64,000 bases of DNA from Ectobacillus sp. JY-23 (GTDB lineage Bacteria > Bacillota > Bacilli > Bacillales > Bacillaceae_G), in contig NZ_CP095462.1 of NCBI RefSeq assembly GCF_023022965.1, forward strand, positions 3,762,001-3,826,000. The letters run 5' to 3'. A program made the translations under genes and the position numbers. Below the pieces are notes generated by a model. It saw nothing but the letters and a program-made list of their open reading frames with translations. It was not told where the DNA came from and ran no database searches. Of this stretch, positions 9,152 to 17,222 are shown in pieces. The stretch's first letter is position 1; each line of letters begins with the position of its first letter.

Positions 9152-9152
9152 C

Positions 9153-9263
9153 CTACGATTCATTTTGCCCTTCAACCCGAATTAAGTACAGCGCCAAGGT
9201 GATATAAAGGGCAAACAATAATACAAGAAAGACGGGCACAGAAAATATATCTTGAATCAACAT
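9153..9263 (-). CDS. Small single-pass membrane protein (36 aa)
   Basis: The ATG at 9263 has a GGGGTGAT ribosome binding site. The product is one hydrophobic helix (about residues 8-28) with a charged C-terminus ending VEGQNES. It lies 12 bp downstream of the CBO0543-family gene and just before a terminator, so it is the last gene of that minus-strand operon. Not recognised as a named family. Confidence 0.6.
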   Translation of the reverse strand: MLIQDIFSVPVFLVLLFALYITLALYLIRVEGQNES

Positions 9264-9275
9264 CGGATCACCCCT

Positions 9276-9791
9276 CTATTTTAGGCTGTCCAGCGGTACC
9301 GGAAATATGAATAGAAACAGCGCTACAGCTGGAATTGCTAACAAAATGGCAATCGCTGGGTTGCGATAGTGTATGATTACGAAAGTGAATAAGACGATAT
9401 TGAGCCAAATATTATGCAGGCTGTTCCAGCCATTGTCGTAAACGAACATACCTTTGTGCGCAAACAGTGCTTGAATCGCGCTGTAAAAGGTCACCCATAC
9501 AGTAAAAAATACAAATTGGCTTTTTCGCTCCTTCGGAAATTTCTGCAGAAAGATAAATAGCGTCATCGGACAGATAAAAAATGTAAATGCAAAGTTAATG
9601 ATTGTATGATTTAACCATGCGGCTGTAATACCGCGAAATGCCCATAAAGTGTGGTTATAGTACAGCAAATTGTACGACAGCGTAGCGACCGCGAAAAACA
9701 GGACGGTCGGATACTGCTTGCGCCACTGTGACCAATCAATAAACTTACGCGCAAACAAAATCCAAACAATAATGACCAGCAGTAAATACAT
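9276..9791 (-). CDS. CBO0543-family integral membrane protein
   Basis: 171 aa with five predicted membrane helices. The pattern of polar residues (FIDWSQWRKQYPTVLFF near the N-terminus, YNLLYYNHTLWAF, the C-terminal PAIAILLAIPAVALFLF) fits the CBO0543 family of conserved Bacillales membrane proteins of unknown function. A GGAAAGGAAG RBS precedes the ATG. Probably co-transcribed with the 36-aa membrane protein downstream. Confidence 0.75.
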   Translation of the reverse strand: MYLLLVIIVWILFARKFIDWSQWRKQYPTVLFFAVATLSYNLLYYNHTLWAFRGITAAWLNHTIINFAFTFFICPMTLFIFLQKFPKERKSQFVFFTVWVTFYSAIQALFAHKGMFVYDNGWNSLHNIWLNIVLFTFVIIHYRNPAIAILLAIPAVALFLFIFPVPLDSLK

Positions 9792-9935
9792 TGTAATTCT
9801 TCCTTTCCCTACTCTAATTATATCAGTATTGCCGCAATTTTTATTTTTTTAACATTTGCCCTCATCAAAAGGTTGAAAGCTGCCACTTACGAAAGCAAGA
9901 GAAAAAGAGTAGGGTAGAGAAAAGGGGGAATGCAC

Positions 9936-10109
9936 ATGGCGCTTGAGATGAGAAAAACCTGCGAACGATGCCAAGAGCAGATCAGCAAGGACGCGTATAT
10001 TTGCGTGTATGAATGCACGTTTTGCCAGCCGTGTACCATTAAAATGGAACATATCTGCCCAAATTGCGGCGGCGAACTGGTGAGAAGACCGCGCAAGCCA
10101 ATCAGTTGA
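9936..10109 (+). CDS. DUF1272 small zinc-ribbon protein
   Basis: 57 aa with an AAGGGGG RBS. Eight cysteines are arranged as CERCQ, CVYECTFCQPC and CPNCGGEL, the DUF1272 pattern, predicting one or two structural zinc sites. Function is unknown in the family. It is monocistronic between the CBO0543 operon and the MBL hydrolase. Confidence 0.82.
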   Translation: MALEMRKTCERCQEQISKDAYICVYECTFCQPCTIKMEHICPNCGGELVRRPRKPIS

Positions 10110-10166
10110 TTTCTGCACGGATGCGAGATAAGCTTAGGGTAAAATCTATGTATAGAGGTATATTCT

Positions 10167-11213
10167 ATGTGGTTCTTGCTTGCAATACTTGTACTTACCA
10201 TACTTGTGGTACGATTTTACCCGCCGCTTGGACGGAAAACTCGCGGCGACCATACCCGTTCTAGAAACTTTAAGGACGGCATGTTTCAAAATCAAATAGA
10301 GACAACAATGCAGATGGACACCAAAACAAGTCTCGGTTTGCTTCGTGACTTTATCAAAGGCGATCCGATGCGTCGTCCGCCTGCGCGCATACAAGCAGAG
10401 CGCTGGACAAAAGGGACGGGAACGCGTATCACGTGGTTCGGTCACTCCGCCTTTTTGCTGGAATTGGACGGAAAAGTGATCCTGTTAGATCCGATGTTCG
10501 GTAAGGCACCGACGCCGTTTCCGTTTGGCAACAAGCGCTACGGCACATTGCCGGTCGAAATCGAGAATTTACCTGACATTGATGTGATTGTCCTTTCACA
10601 TGATCATTATGATCATCTAGACTACGGCACAATTCAAAAGTTAAAAGGCAAAACACAGCGCTTTCTCGTCCCGCTTGGTGTGGGTGATCATTTGATAAGG
10701 TGGGGTGTAGAGCCGACGCGCATTACGGAGCATGATTGGTGGGAGGAGCTGACGGTTGCTGATATTCAATTTGTCTGTACACCAGCACGCCATTTTTCCG
10801 GCCGCAGCTTATTTGACCGCAATGCCTCACTTTGGTGCTCTTGGGTCATTCGCGGACATGACGCATCTATTTTCTTTAGCGGTGACAGCGGCTATGGCCC
10901 GCATTTTAAAGAAATTGGCGCCAAGTACGGTCCATTTGATGTAACGCTTATGGAATGCGGACAGTATGATGCGCGCTGGGCCGGTATTCATATGGTGCCG
11001 GAAGAAACGGTGCAAGCGCATATGGACGTAGGCGGTAAGGTGCTCATGCCCATTCACTGGGGCGGCTTTACGCTGTCGCTACACAGCTGGACTGACCCAA
11101 TCGAACGCGCCACGGCAGCTGCACGGCAGCACGGCGTAAGCATCACAACACCAAAAATCGGACAAACGGTTATTGTTGGTGAGACGTATCCGAATGAAGT
11201 GTGGTGGAAATAG
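10167..11213 (+). CDS. MBL-fold metallohydrolase (UlaG/NAPE-PLD-like), membrane-anchored
   Basis: 348 aa. An N-terminal hydrophobic helix (about 2-18) precedes a metallo-beta-lactamase fold. Metal-binding motifs are visible: HSAFLLEL, the HxHxDH-type SHDHYDHLD (about residues 144-152), the histidine in PARHFSGR, FFSGDSGYG and the C-terminal MPIHWGGF. The pattern matches NAPE-PLD-like / UlaG-like phosphodiesterases. Substrate unknown. The last 44 bp overlap the convergent exonuclease gene. Confidence 0.85.
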   Translation: MWFLLAILVLTILVVRFYPPLGRKTRGDHTRSRNFKDGMFQNQIETTMQMDTKTSLGLLRDFIKGDPMRRPPARIQAERWTKGTGTRITWFGHSAFLLELDGKVILLDPMFGKAPTPFPFGNKRYGTLPVEIENLPDIDVIVLSHDHYDHLDYGTIQKLKGKTQRFLVPLGVGDHLIRWGVEPTRITEHDWWEELTVADIQFVCTPARHFSGRSLFDRNASLWCSWVIRGHDASIFFSGDSGYGPHFKEIGAKYGPFDVTLMECGQYDARWAGIHMVPEETVQAHMDVGGKVLMPIHWGGFTLSLHSWTDPIERATAAARQHGVSITTPKIGQTVIVGETYPNEVWWK

Positions 11214-12045
11214 ACGCATTTGCGTCTTTTTTTTGTTGGGCGAGCACTTCGAGCTGTTGTTTAGATTTTTTCCAAGCGACCGGAAAATACGCTTCAATTA
11301 GTTTCATGGCTATCTCGTCAAACTCATACTGCTCCTCAATGAGGACCCACGTTTTCGAAGCGAGAAAATCAGACCAAGACAGCTTGCGGAACTCTTTGCG
11401 CTTCATCGCTTTAAACACCCAGCGCTTCACTGTTTTTCGGCCTTTATCAGTTAATTTTGCATCTTTTACCAGTACGAACGGTATAGTGCGTTTATACACT
11501 TTACTTAAGTCTTTTTGCTTTGCGGCCAGCATGAGTAAATTTGCTGTATTCATCGCATCAGACAGGGCGCGGTGCTGTTCACCCTCCCAGACAAGACCGA
11601 GCTGCTCGGTCGCAAGCTTTAGGTTTGGCTGCTGCGGGAATTCCTCTTCATACGCATTAAAAATGAATCGTTGCAAATCAAAGCGCTGCTTCATCGCAAA
11701 CGATACACCGTACTTTTTACAATCGGCCTCCATAAAGGCATAATCCTCTTTGCCCCAGGTCACGAACATCACATCCTCACCAACAAACTTACGAAAACGC
11801 GCCAGTACTTGCGGAAAGCGCTCTGCACCTTTTATGTCATCCTTGGTAATGCCGGTCAGCTTTGTGGTGTGCCGTGAAATGGAGGCATTTGGCTTTACGA
11901 AGGAAGAAAATGTATCCACAACTTCCATAGAAGCGGCCTCTATCTTCACGGCGCCGATATCAATAATATCGGACGGTGCATCCGACTCATAGGGCCGGAA
12001 GTTACGTTCAATATCCATTACGATGTAAAAGCGGGGTTCGTGCAT
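11170..12045 (-). CDS. DEDDh 3'-5' exonuclease (ERI-1/KapD-like)
   Basis: 291 aa. Exo motifs: D and E in VMDIERNF (Exo I, about residues 10-12), TGITKDDIKG, VTWGKEDYAFM (Exo II) and EQHRALSDAMNTANL (Exo III, H-x4-D), so it is a DEDDh nuclease like KapD or the ERI-1/3'hExo group. A C-terminal extension of about 100 aa carries no recognised domain. RBS GAGG precedes the ATG. The 3' end runs through the terminator of, and 44 bp into, the convergent MBL gene. Confidence 0.82.
   Translation of the reverse strand: MHEPRFYIVMDIERNFRPYESDAPSDIIDIGAVKIEAASMEVVDTFSSFVKPNASISRHTTKLTGITKDDIKGAERFPQVLARFRKFVGEDVMFVTWGKEDYAFMEADCKKYGVSFAMKQRFDLQRFIFNAYEEEFPQQPNLKLATEQLGLVWEGEQHRALSDAMNTANLLMLAAKQKDLSKVYKRTIPFVLVKDAKLTDKGRKTVKRWVFKAMKRKEFRKLSWSDFLASKTWVLIEEQYEFDEIAMKLIEAYFPVAWKKSKQQLEVLAQQKKDANASISTTLHSDTSHQQ
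11213..11234 (+). terminator. Terminator of the MBL gene, inside the exonuclease coding sequence
   Basis: GACGCATTTGCGTC hairpin followed by eight T residues on the + strand. On the opposite strand the same bases encode the lysine-rich stretch KKDANA near the exonuclease C-terminus. Confidence 0.75.
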
Positions 12046-12113
12046 GTGATATACCTCTTCCTGTTTTTTATAATATTTGTATGTGCGTATTGTAACATGC
12101 GAAAAGTTTTGTG

Positions 12114-12140
12114 CAATAAGAGTACCTTATTGTGTATAAT
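12114..12140 (+). promoter_or_regulatory. Inverted repeat overlapping a promoter (candidate operator)
   Basis: Perfect 7-bp inverted repeat CAATAAG-AGTAC-CTTATTG (12114-12132), immediately followed by a -10 box TATAAT (12135-12140) of the SRPBCC gene. The position is ideal for a dimeric repressor; no regulator family can be assigned. Confidence 0.5.
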
Positions 12141-12178
12141 AAAAAAAGAACATAAGTTCGCGAAAAGGAGTGTCGTGT

Positions 12179-12631
12179 ATGACGAAACAATGGACAACGG
12201 AAACTGAGATTCAAGCGCCGATTGAAGTCGTTTGGGGGCTGCTTAACGAAGAAAACCTGCATAAAATCATGCCGCAGGTTGTGGAGCACAAACCGATTAA
12301 AATCACAGAGGAAGGCGTGGGGACCATATATCGTCAAAAGTACAAAGAGGGCAAGCGAGTTGAAGAATATGACGTGGAAACCCTCGAATATGAAAATACC
12401 CCGCAATTCAAAAAAATGAAAGTCGGCTTTACGCTTGCAAATATGTTTGAAATTACAGCAACATATGAGCTGCAGAAAATGAATGAAGACACAACAAAAT
12501 TCACCTATACCGCGACAAACAAAGCGCTGAAGTGGTTCGTCCATATCATGCTGTTTTTTGCGAACGAAGCCGTGGTAACGACCTTTGCCAAGCGTGTAAA
12601 GCAGGTCGCGGAAGAAGAAGCAAGACGATAG
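12179..12631 (+). CDS. SRPBCC-family protein (polyketide cyclase/AHSA1-like)
   Basis: 150 aa from the ATG at 12179, which has an AAAGGAG RBS at the right distance. The N-terminal TEIQAPIEVVWGLLNEENLHKIMP and the following strands are typical of the START/SRPBCC helix-grip fold, which encloses a hydrophobic ligand pocket. The ligand and role are unknown. A 19-bp palindrome at its promoter suggests dedicated repression. Confidence 0.78.
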   Translation: MTKQWTTETEIQAPIEVVWGLLNEENLHKIMPQVVEHKPIKITEEGVGTIYRQKYKEGKRVEEYDVETLEYENTPQFKKMKVGFTLANMFEITATYELQKMNEDTTKFTYTATNKALKWFVHIMLFFANEAVVTTFAKRVKQVAEEEARR

Positions 12632-12694
12632 GGAATATTCACTTTGTTTTGCGCACACGATATAACCGTTACCTATTAAAAGGAGGTTATAGGC

Positions 12695-12874
12695 ATGGAT
12701 AAGCAAAGAGCGAAGGAAATTGCGTCTTCAGCTGTCATGGCGAACGTGATGTATCAAGGAACTCAGGTGTATATCCAACATGTGGATGAGCAAACAGAAA
12801 CAGCGAGAATCTATCCTGTTAACAATCCGCAACAGGAACAGAATGTGCCGCTGCAAGGTTTGACGGAGCAGTGA
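12695..12874 (+). CDS. sspH: H-type small acid-soluble spore protein
   Basis: 59 aa with a perfect AAAGGAGG ribosome binding site. The sequence follows the SspH pattern: MDKQRAKEIASS, then VMYQGTQVYIQHVDE and ARIYPVNNP. SspH proteins are minor SASPs made in the forespore and degraded at germination; they bind or help protect spore components. It shows directly that the host sporulates. A sigma-G-type promoter is expected upstream, but I could not place one with confidence. The gene ends in a bidirectional terminator. Confidence 0.85.
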   Translation: MDKQRAKEIASSAVMANVMYQGTQVYIQHVDEQTETARIYPVNNPQQEQNVPLQGLTEQ

Positions 12875-12880
12875 AGCGAG

Positions 12881-12919
12881 AGAGGATCCTATCAATATAA
12901 GACAGGATCCTCTATTCTT
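12881..12919. terminator. Bidirectional terminator
   Basis: AGAGGATCCT / AGGATCCTCT perfect 10-bp stem with a 13-nt loop between sspH (+) and the GNAT gene (-), whose stop codon lies inside it. Confidence 0.85.
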
Positions 12920-13416
12920 GTTTGCTGCCCTGTCTCCCAATCCTCACGAATCATTGCATACCCAATCGAATCAAACAATGCGCCGCCTTGCGGCCATGCT
13001 TTCCGATGATAGGCTTCTTTCACATAGCCGCTGTTGAACAATGTTTTTCGCATCGCAAGATTGTCATATCTCGTATGTCCCTCAATACGAATGATGTGCG
13101 GATAGTGTGTGAACACGTAATCCGTCATCCAGCGAACCGCCACTGCCCCGATACCTTTGCCGCGATGTTTTGAGCGCAATCTCAAATCAAACATGCAAAT
13201 CGGATCCTCCAACTCGAAAACCCGAATCATCCCGACCTTCTCCTTACCTTCTGTAATCCAAAACGTCTGTGTGCCCGGTCCTGTATAACGGGCAGCGCTT
13301 TTTCGTACGTCTTCCTCTGATAAGCTACTTTGGCCGTGGAACGACCAAGTTTCCGAGGTCAGGAACATAATTAATTCTTGTAAATCCTCCCTATGAAATG
13401 CGGTATACGTATACAT
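12892..13416 (-). CDS. GNAT-family N-acetyltransferase
   Basis: 174 aa with an AGGAGGGG RBS. GNAT features: motif A at LRSKHRGKGIGAVAVRWM (acetyl-CoA pyrophosphate loop RGKGIG), then RIEGHTRYDNLAMRKTLFNSGYVKEAYHRKAWP, the NxxA/K-type motif B segment common in RimJ/RimL-like acetyltransferases acting on protein or small-molecule amines. The acceptor is not known. Confidence 0.85.
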   Translation of the reverse strand: MYTYTAFHREDLQELIMFLTSETWSFHGQSSLSEEDVRKSAARYTGPGTQTFWITEGKEKVGMIRVFELEDPICMFDLRLRSKHRGKGIGAVAVRWMTDYVFTHYPHIIRIEGHTRYDNLAMRKTLFNSGYVKEAYHRKAWPQGGALFDSIGYAMIREDWETGQQTRIEDPVLY

Positions 13417-13576
13417 AGAACCCCTCCTGTTTTCTATGCTAACATTTCAAGCAACATTTCAAAAGAAAATTACCGCTAGATAATAAAATAAAAGCGAATG
13501 CTTGTTAGTTTTTCAGTTTCATGCTTTACTGAATTTTTTTAAAGAATTATACTTTTGGAAAAGAGGAGGATTTCTC

Positions 13577-14179
13577 ATGTACATACCAAAATATTTTAAA
13601 ATCACCGATGACGAACAAATCCGCTACATCATCGAAAAAAACAGCTTCGCCATCATGTTTTCGGCGCATGCCAGCAAGCCGGTAGCAACGCACTTGCCGC
13701 TGCTTCTTGATGAGGAAAACAATTGCCTCCGCGGTCATATCGCCCGCGGCAATCCGCAGTGGCGGGAGCTGGACGGTCAAGAAGTGCTTGTTGTATTTCA
13801 AGGACCGCATTGCTACATCTCGCCATCTTGGTACGAAACCCAAGATACTGTTCCGACATGGAATTATATCGCGGTTCATGTGTATGGCACATTTACTATC
13901 ATAGAAGACAACGAACGCATTCAAAGCGGACTTGCAGCGCTAGTTGAAAAGTACGAGACAAGTGACTACAATCTTCATGACGTACCAGCAGACTACATAG
14001 AAGATCTGAAAAAAGGCATCGTCAACTTTGAAATCTCCATTACATCTATGGAAGGAAAAGCAAAACTCAGCCAAAATCACTCATCAGAGCGAAGGCAGCG
14101 TGTGATTGCGGCGCTCGAACAAATACCGCGTGAAAATGAACAAAATATTGCTGCGCATATGAAAAAATTGCAAAACTGA
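13577..14179 (+). CDS. paiB: PaiB-type FMN-binding transcriptional repressor family
   Basis: 200 aa from the ATG at 13577 (AGGAGGA RBS); the reading frame extends upstream but without an RBS. The start MYIPKYF and the motifs FAIMFS, ATHLPLLLD, GHIARGNPQW, VVFQGPHCYISPSWY and TWNYIAVHVYG are the signature of PaiB. In B. subtilis PaiB acts with PaiA in negative control of sporulation and protease genes; the fold is an FMN-binding split barrel. No paiA is adjacent unless the nearby divergent GNAT plays a similar part. Its stop codon lies within a conserved promoter element for the next gene. Confidence 0.85.
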   Translation: MYIPKYFKITDDEQIRYIIEKNSFAIMFSAHASKPVATHLPLLLDEENNCLRGHIARGNPQWRELDGQEVLVVFQGPHCYISPSWYETQDTVPTWNYIAVHVYGTFTIIEDNERIQSGLAALVEKYETSDYNLHDVPADYIEDLKKGIVNFEISITSMEGKAKLSQNHSSERRQRVIAALEQIPRENEQNIAAHMKKLQN

Positions 14180-14209
14180 CAGATATACTGCCGCAAGGCA
14201 CCGTACAAT
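14177..14209 (+). promoter_or_regulatory. Conserved promoter element, site A
   Basis: TGACA (14177-14181), N7, TGCCGC (14189-14194), N9, TACAAT (14204-14209). The same spacing is found at 16304, 18772, 24891 and 52032. It precedes the small membrane protein at 14246. Confidence 0.6.
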
Positions 14210-14245
14210 CACAATATATAACTAGCCCGTACGGAGGAAGGTACA

Positions 14246-14422
14246 TTGTTTAAAACAACGAGAATCTTATCAACCATTACCATTCTTATCACTATTATTC
14301 TATCCATCTTTGTTCCTATGAAAGGTGCACAGCGATGCATCTTTCTCACCATCACCGTATTCTTTTGGCTCATCCTGCAAATATTAGCGGTGGTGATGGA
14401 AAAAAGGATGCGGAATTCGTAA
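14246..14422 (+). CDS. Small membrane protein (58 aa)
   Basis: TTG start with a GGAGGAAG RBS. Two predicted helices (about 8-24 and 31-50) are separated by a short KGAQR loop, and the tail is basic (EKRMRNS). Not recognised as a named family. It is expressed from promoter element A and closed by a terminator that begins at its stop codon. Confidence 0.6.
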   Translation: MFKTTRILSTITILITIILSIFVPMKGAQRCIFLTITVFFWLILQILAVVMEKRMRNS

Positions 14423-14453
14423 AAGAGTCATGCTGCTGCATGGCTTTTTTACA
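14421..14453 (+). terminator. Intrinsic terminator
   Basis: GTCATGC-TGCT-GCATGGC hairpin with a T6 tract, right after the 58-aa gene. Confidence 0.8.
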
Positions 14454-14483
14454 TTTGTAGATAGCGTCGCGTGAAATAATGAA

Positions 14484-14588
14484 GTGACCGAAATATCTCT
14501 AAAAGTGACCGGATTATATACAAAAGTGGCTGAAATAACTGTGAAAGTGACCGGAATATCCTCAAAAGTAGCCGAAATCCATGAAAAA
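14484..14588. repeat. Degenerate 21-bp tandem repeat (array 3, 5 units)
   Basis: Five exact-period units start at 14484, 14505, 14526, 14547 and 14568. Each has the head GTGACCG (or GTGGCTG, GTAGCCG) and a tail AAA/AAAA. It is the clearest of the degenerate arrays and fills the gap between a terminator and the next gene. Confidence 0.8.
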
Positions 14589-14608
14589 ATGATATGGGGA
14601 TAGGGGTA

Positions 14609-15295
14609 ATGAAAGAAAGTTTAGGTGAACTAAGTGAAAAAGAATGGGAAGTTATATTCCGACCCGCTTGTCATAGTTTACTTGCAAAAGGCTTGTTAAC
14701 TGGACTGGATGATAAAAACTTGTTAGAGTGTTTAGAAGCTGAATATCGGAAGTTAATAAAACAGCTCGGCGTAAGTAAAACAATGCTGCGAGGTTATAAA
14801 AAGGAAAACAATCAACAGTACGTATTGACGATTCATAACATTAACTCAAAATATATTTATCATACTTCATTAGAAGGACTCATTCATCACATTGGTTATA
14901 TTCCACAAAAAGACATTTTGGATCAAGTAGATGTTTTTTTCTCACTACAATTATTAGAAACAAGCGCCGACTTTATATATATGAGCGAGCAACGGTTTAA
15001 AGGAGTGGTAGAAGAAGATTGTAACAGTGTTACCGATAACAAGTAATTAATAGAAAATTTTATACAAGATTATAAAACACATCTAGAGTTTAATAATCCC
15101 TCCGTTATATCAAATGAAAATACAACAAATCCCACTTTAGTAGATATATGTTTGTTACTGTCTACCCAAAAGAATACATGGCTGGTTTATAATATAAATG
15201 AAGATAAGTCTAGTATGCCTCAATTAAAACTGCAATTAGCAGATTATAAAACATGGGGAGACATGGTAGAACGATTCATGAGATTACTAGGTTAG
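14609..15295 (+). pseudogene. Unrecognised gene interrupted by an in-frame TAA
   Basis: The frame runs from the ATG at 14609 (GGGG-type RBS) to a TAA at 15044-15046, then continues in the same frame without break for 82 codons to a TAG at 15293-15295. The second part has no start codon at its head and reads like normal coding sequence (for example LVDICLLLSTQKNTWLVYN). This suggests a single protein of about 228 aa broken by a nonsense codon, yielding a 145-aa product. AT-rich. No family recognised; helical N-terminal part with GLLTGLDDKNLLECLEAEYRKL. Confidence 0.55.
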
Positions 15296-15306
15296 GTGGG
15301 ATAAAT

Positions 15307-15402
15307 ATGAGAGCTGTCAAATATAGCAGAAGCATCGCACTCGTGAAAACAATCGGTTACCTCGGATTCGTCCTAGCCAGTGTAGCGATTCCGATGTGTT
15401 AG
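15307..15402 (+). CDS. Possible 31-aa hydrophobic peptide
   Basis: ATG with an AGGTGGG-like RBS 6 bp upstream, encoding a basic N-terminus followed by one hydrophobic segment (about residues 12-30). It sits between the interrupted gene and a terminator at 15468. Too short for family recognition; it could be chance. Confidence 0.3.
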   Translation: MRAVKYSRSIALVKTIGYLGFVLASVAIPMC

Positions 15403-15467
15403 TTGAAAATCTACCGCTGCGAAGACGGCGAAATGCGACGACTTTATCGGCCGTGCTACAGCATTAT

Positions 15468-15496
15468 AAAACGACCTGCGAAAGCGGGTCGTTTTT
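15468..15496. terminator. Intrinsic terminator
   Basis: AAACGACC-TGCGAAAGC-GGGTCGTTT hairpin with T run on the + strand, between the + strand genes and the convergent yetF-like gene. Confidence 0.8.
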
Positions 15497-15512
15497 GATT
15501 TGGCTTATATTT

Positions 15513-16223
15513 TTACGATTCTACGTCGAGCGGAGTGTGAAGGTTATCTTTGTACAGGTCAATGTACAGTTGCCCGTTCGTTCCTTTTACGCAATAGAAA
15601 ATTTCGTTCTGTGATACACCTCGTTTCGCCAATTCTGTGAAAAACCAAGCCTTGCTTAACTCATTTTGCGAAAAATTTTTCTCAATGAGCTTGCCATCCA
15701 TGACGAGTTCAATCGGGAAGGCTGAACTTCTAGATAACATCGCAGCATCCTGCCGTGTAATGAACCGATATGGCGGCTTCTTCAGCAATGAAAGCTGCCC
15801 ATCTGCTTCCATGACGGCGTACTGCACTTCAATAATATCAAACACGTCCTTGCCGCGCAGTGCTTGATTGAGAGAATCCATCGTGAATCGGAGCTTTTTC
15901 AGGTTATCCTCTAGTACTTTCCCATCTTCAATTACAACCGTTGGCTCACCGCTAAACAGCGCCCGAACGTTTCGATTTTTGAGTGAAATGTATGTAGATA
16001 AATACGTGACGCCGCTGAAAATAAAGAGTGAAACGAGAAAGTAGCGAAAAGGGATGGAGGTATTAAAGGTTAAATTACCCGCAATCGACCCCAATGTAAT
16101 TGATGCGATAAAATCGTGAAACGTCATCTGAGAAATTGTTTGTTTGCCGAGCAAATGTGCAATGTACATAAGTAAACCGAACGCGACAAGAGAGCGAACC
16201 GCAACCTCCAAAATACCATTCAT
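15513..16223 (-). CDS. DUF421 membrane protein (YetF/YcaP family)
   Basis: 236 aa from the ATG at 16223 (GGAGGG RBS); a GTG codon lies just before it. Three N-terminal helices, then the soluble DUF421 core. Family hallmarks are MYIAHLLGKQTISQMTFHDFIASITLGSIAG and the strand VIEDGKVLEDNLKKLRFTMDSLNQALRGKDVFDI with YAVMEADGQLSLLKK. YetF-type proteins of Bacilli are membrane proteins of poorly known function. Monocistronic. Confidence 0.88.
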   Translation of the reverse strand: MNGILEVAVRSLVAFGLLMYIAHLLGKQTISQMTFHDFIASITLGSIAGNLTFNTSIPFRYFLVSLFIFSGVTYLSTYISLKNRNVRALFSGEPTVVIEDGKVLEDNLKKLRFTMDSLNQALRGKDVFDIIEVQYAVMEADGQLSLLKKPPYRFITRQDAAMLSRSSAFPIELVMDGKLIEKNFSQNELSKAWFFTELAKRGVSQNEIFYCVKGTNGQLYIDLYKDNLHTPLDVES

Positions 16224-16303
16224 CACAGCCCTCCTTTCTATGTATTATTTTCAAAGAAAAGCACAGACATACCTGACCTGATCCTTTGTAAAAAATTGAA
16301 ATG

Positions 16304-16336
16304 TGACATTTATAGTGCCGCATTGATTTTTACAAT
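16304..16336 (+). promoter_or_regulatory. Conserved promoter element, site B
   Basis: TGACA (16304-16308), N7, TGCCGC (16316-16321), N9, TACAAT (16331-16336). It stands 35 bp before the lipoprotein start codon. Confidence 0.6.
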
Positions 16337-16370
16337 TGGGATATAACCAAATGAGTTGGAGGTAAATGAT

Positions 16371-17207
16371 ATGAATTGGAAAGTTTCAATGACGGCAGTT
16401 TTGGCAGGAGCAGCATTAGTAATGGGGGGCTGCGGGGTGGATTCAGCTGCTACAAAGACAGAAACAAAGGTTGAAAAGAAGGCGGAGCAAAAAGAAGCAA
16501 AGGCTGTAACAATGCAGGAGATGCAGCAGATCGTTACCGACCCGAACGGGCATAAAGGAGAAAACATCAAATTTTACGGCCGCGTTTTCGTTGAGCCAGA
16601 GCGCGACAAGGACGGCGTGTATTTACAAATGTACACTTTAAATAAAGGGAGCGATGGCAACACGATTGTTGGCATCAAGGACCCCAACCTACAGATCAAG
16701 CAAGATGATGTTGTGCTGGTGGAGGGCACAGTTGAAAAGGCATTTGAAGGAGAAAATGCAATGGGCGGCAAAATTACCGCACCAGTGATTAAGGCAAAAA
16801 CGGTGACTAAGTCAGAATACAAGGATGCCTTTGTACCGACTAAAAAAATAATTGACGTTAACCAAAAGGTCGCACAAAGTGGCTACGACATCACCGTCAA
16901 CAAAATTGAAATCGCAGACGATGAAACACGCGTCTATGTAACAGTCGAAAATAACTCAAAATCTGAAATTTCGTTCTACAGCTTCAATGCCAAAATTACA
17001 CAAAACGGCCAGCAGTTCGAACATGAAAGTAACTACGATGCCAAATACCCAGAGGTTTCGGAAGATATCCTGCCGGGCGTTAAATCCGAAGGAATCCTAA
17101 CTTTCAAAAAGGTTGCCGACGCAGGCGCTCTGCAAATAGTGCTTGAGGGGTCTTCTGATAACTATGATATTGACTTAAAGCCGTTTGTGTTTGCGGTGAA
17201 CTATTAA
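16371..17207 (+). CDS. Secreted lipoprotein with C-terminal DUF4352-like Ig-type domain
   Basis: 278 aa from the ATG at 16371, preceded by TTGGAGGT. A lipoprotein signal peptide ends at the lipobox LVMGGC (Cys21). A charged linker (about 25-50) leads to an OB-fold-like region (GENIKFYGRVFVEPE...VVLVEGTVE), then a beta-sandwich (about 165-278: YDITVNKIEIADDETRVYVTVENNSKSEI) resembling DUF4352/TelA-like domains. It would be anchored to the outer face of the membrane. Role unknown. Driven by promoter element B. Confidence 0.75.
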   Translation: MNWKVSMTAVLAGAALVMGGCGVDSAATKTETKVEKKAEQKEAKAVTMQEMQQIVTDPNGHKGENIKFYGRVFVEPERDKDGVYLQMYTLNKGSDGNTIVGIKDPNLQIKQDDVVLVEGTVEKAFEGENAMGGKITAPVIKAKTVTKSEYKDAFVPTKKIIDVNQKVAQSGYDITVNKIEIADDETRVYVTVENNSKSEISFYSFNAKITQNGQQFEHESNYDAKYPEVSEDILPGVKSEGILTFKKVADAGALQIVLEGSSDNYDIDLKPFVFAVNY

Positions 17208-17222
17208 TTGGAAAATATGTTA

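Noticed and set aside
9822-9836. ATTGCCGCA near 9828 as a sixth copy of the conserved promoter element
   Set aside because: It lacks TGACA 7 bp upstream and a TANNAT 9 bp downstream in the same orientation, and there is no appropriately placed + strand gene.
15403-15498. Short frame from TTG at 15403 after the 31-aa ORF
   Set aside because: It runs through the terminator hairpin and has no RBS.
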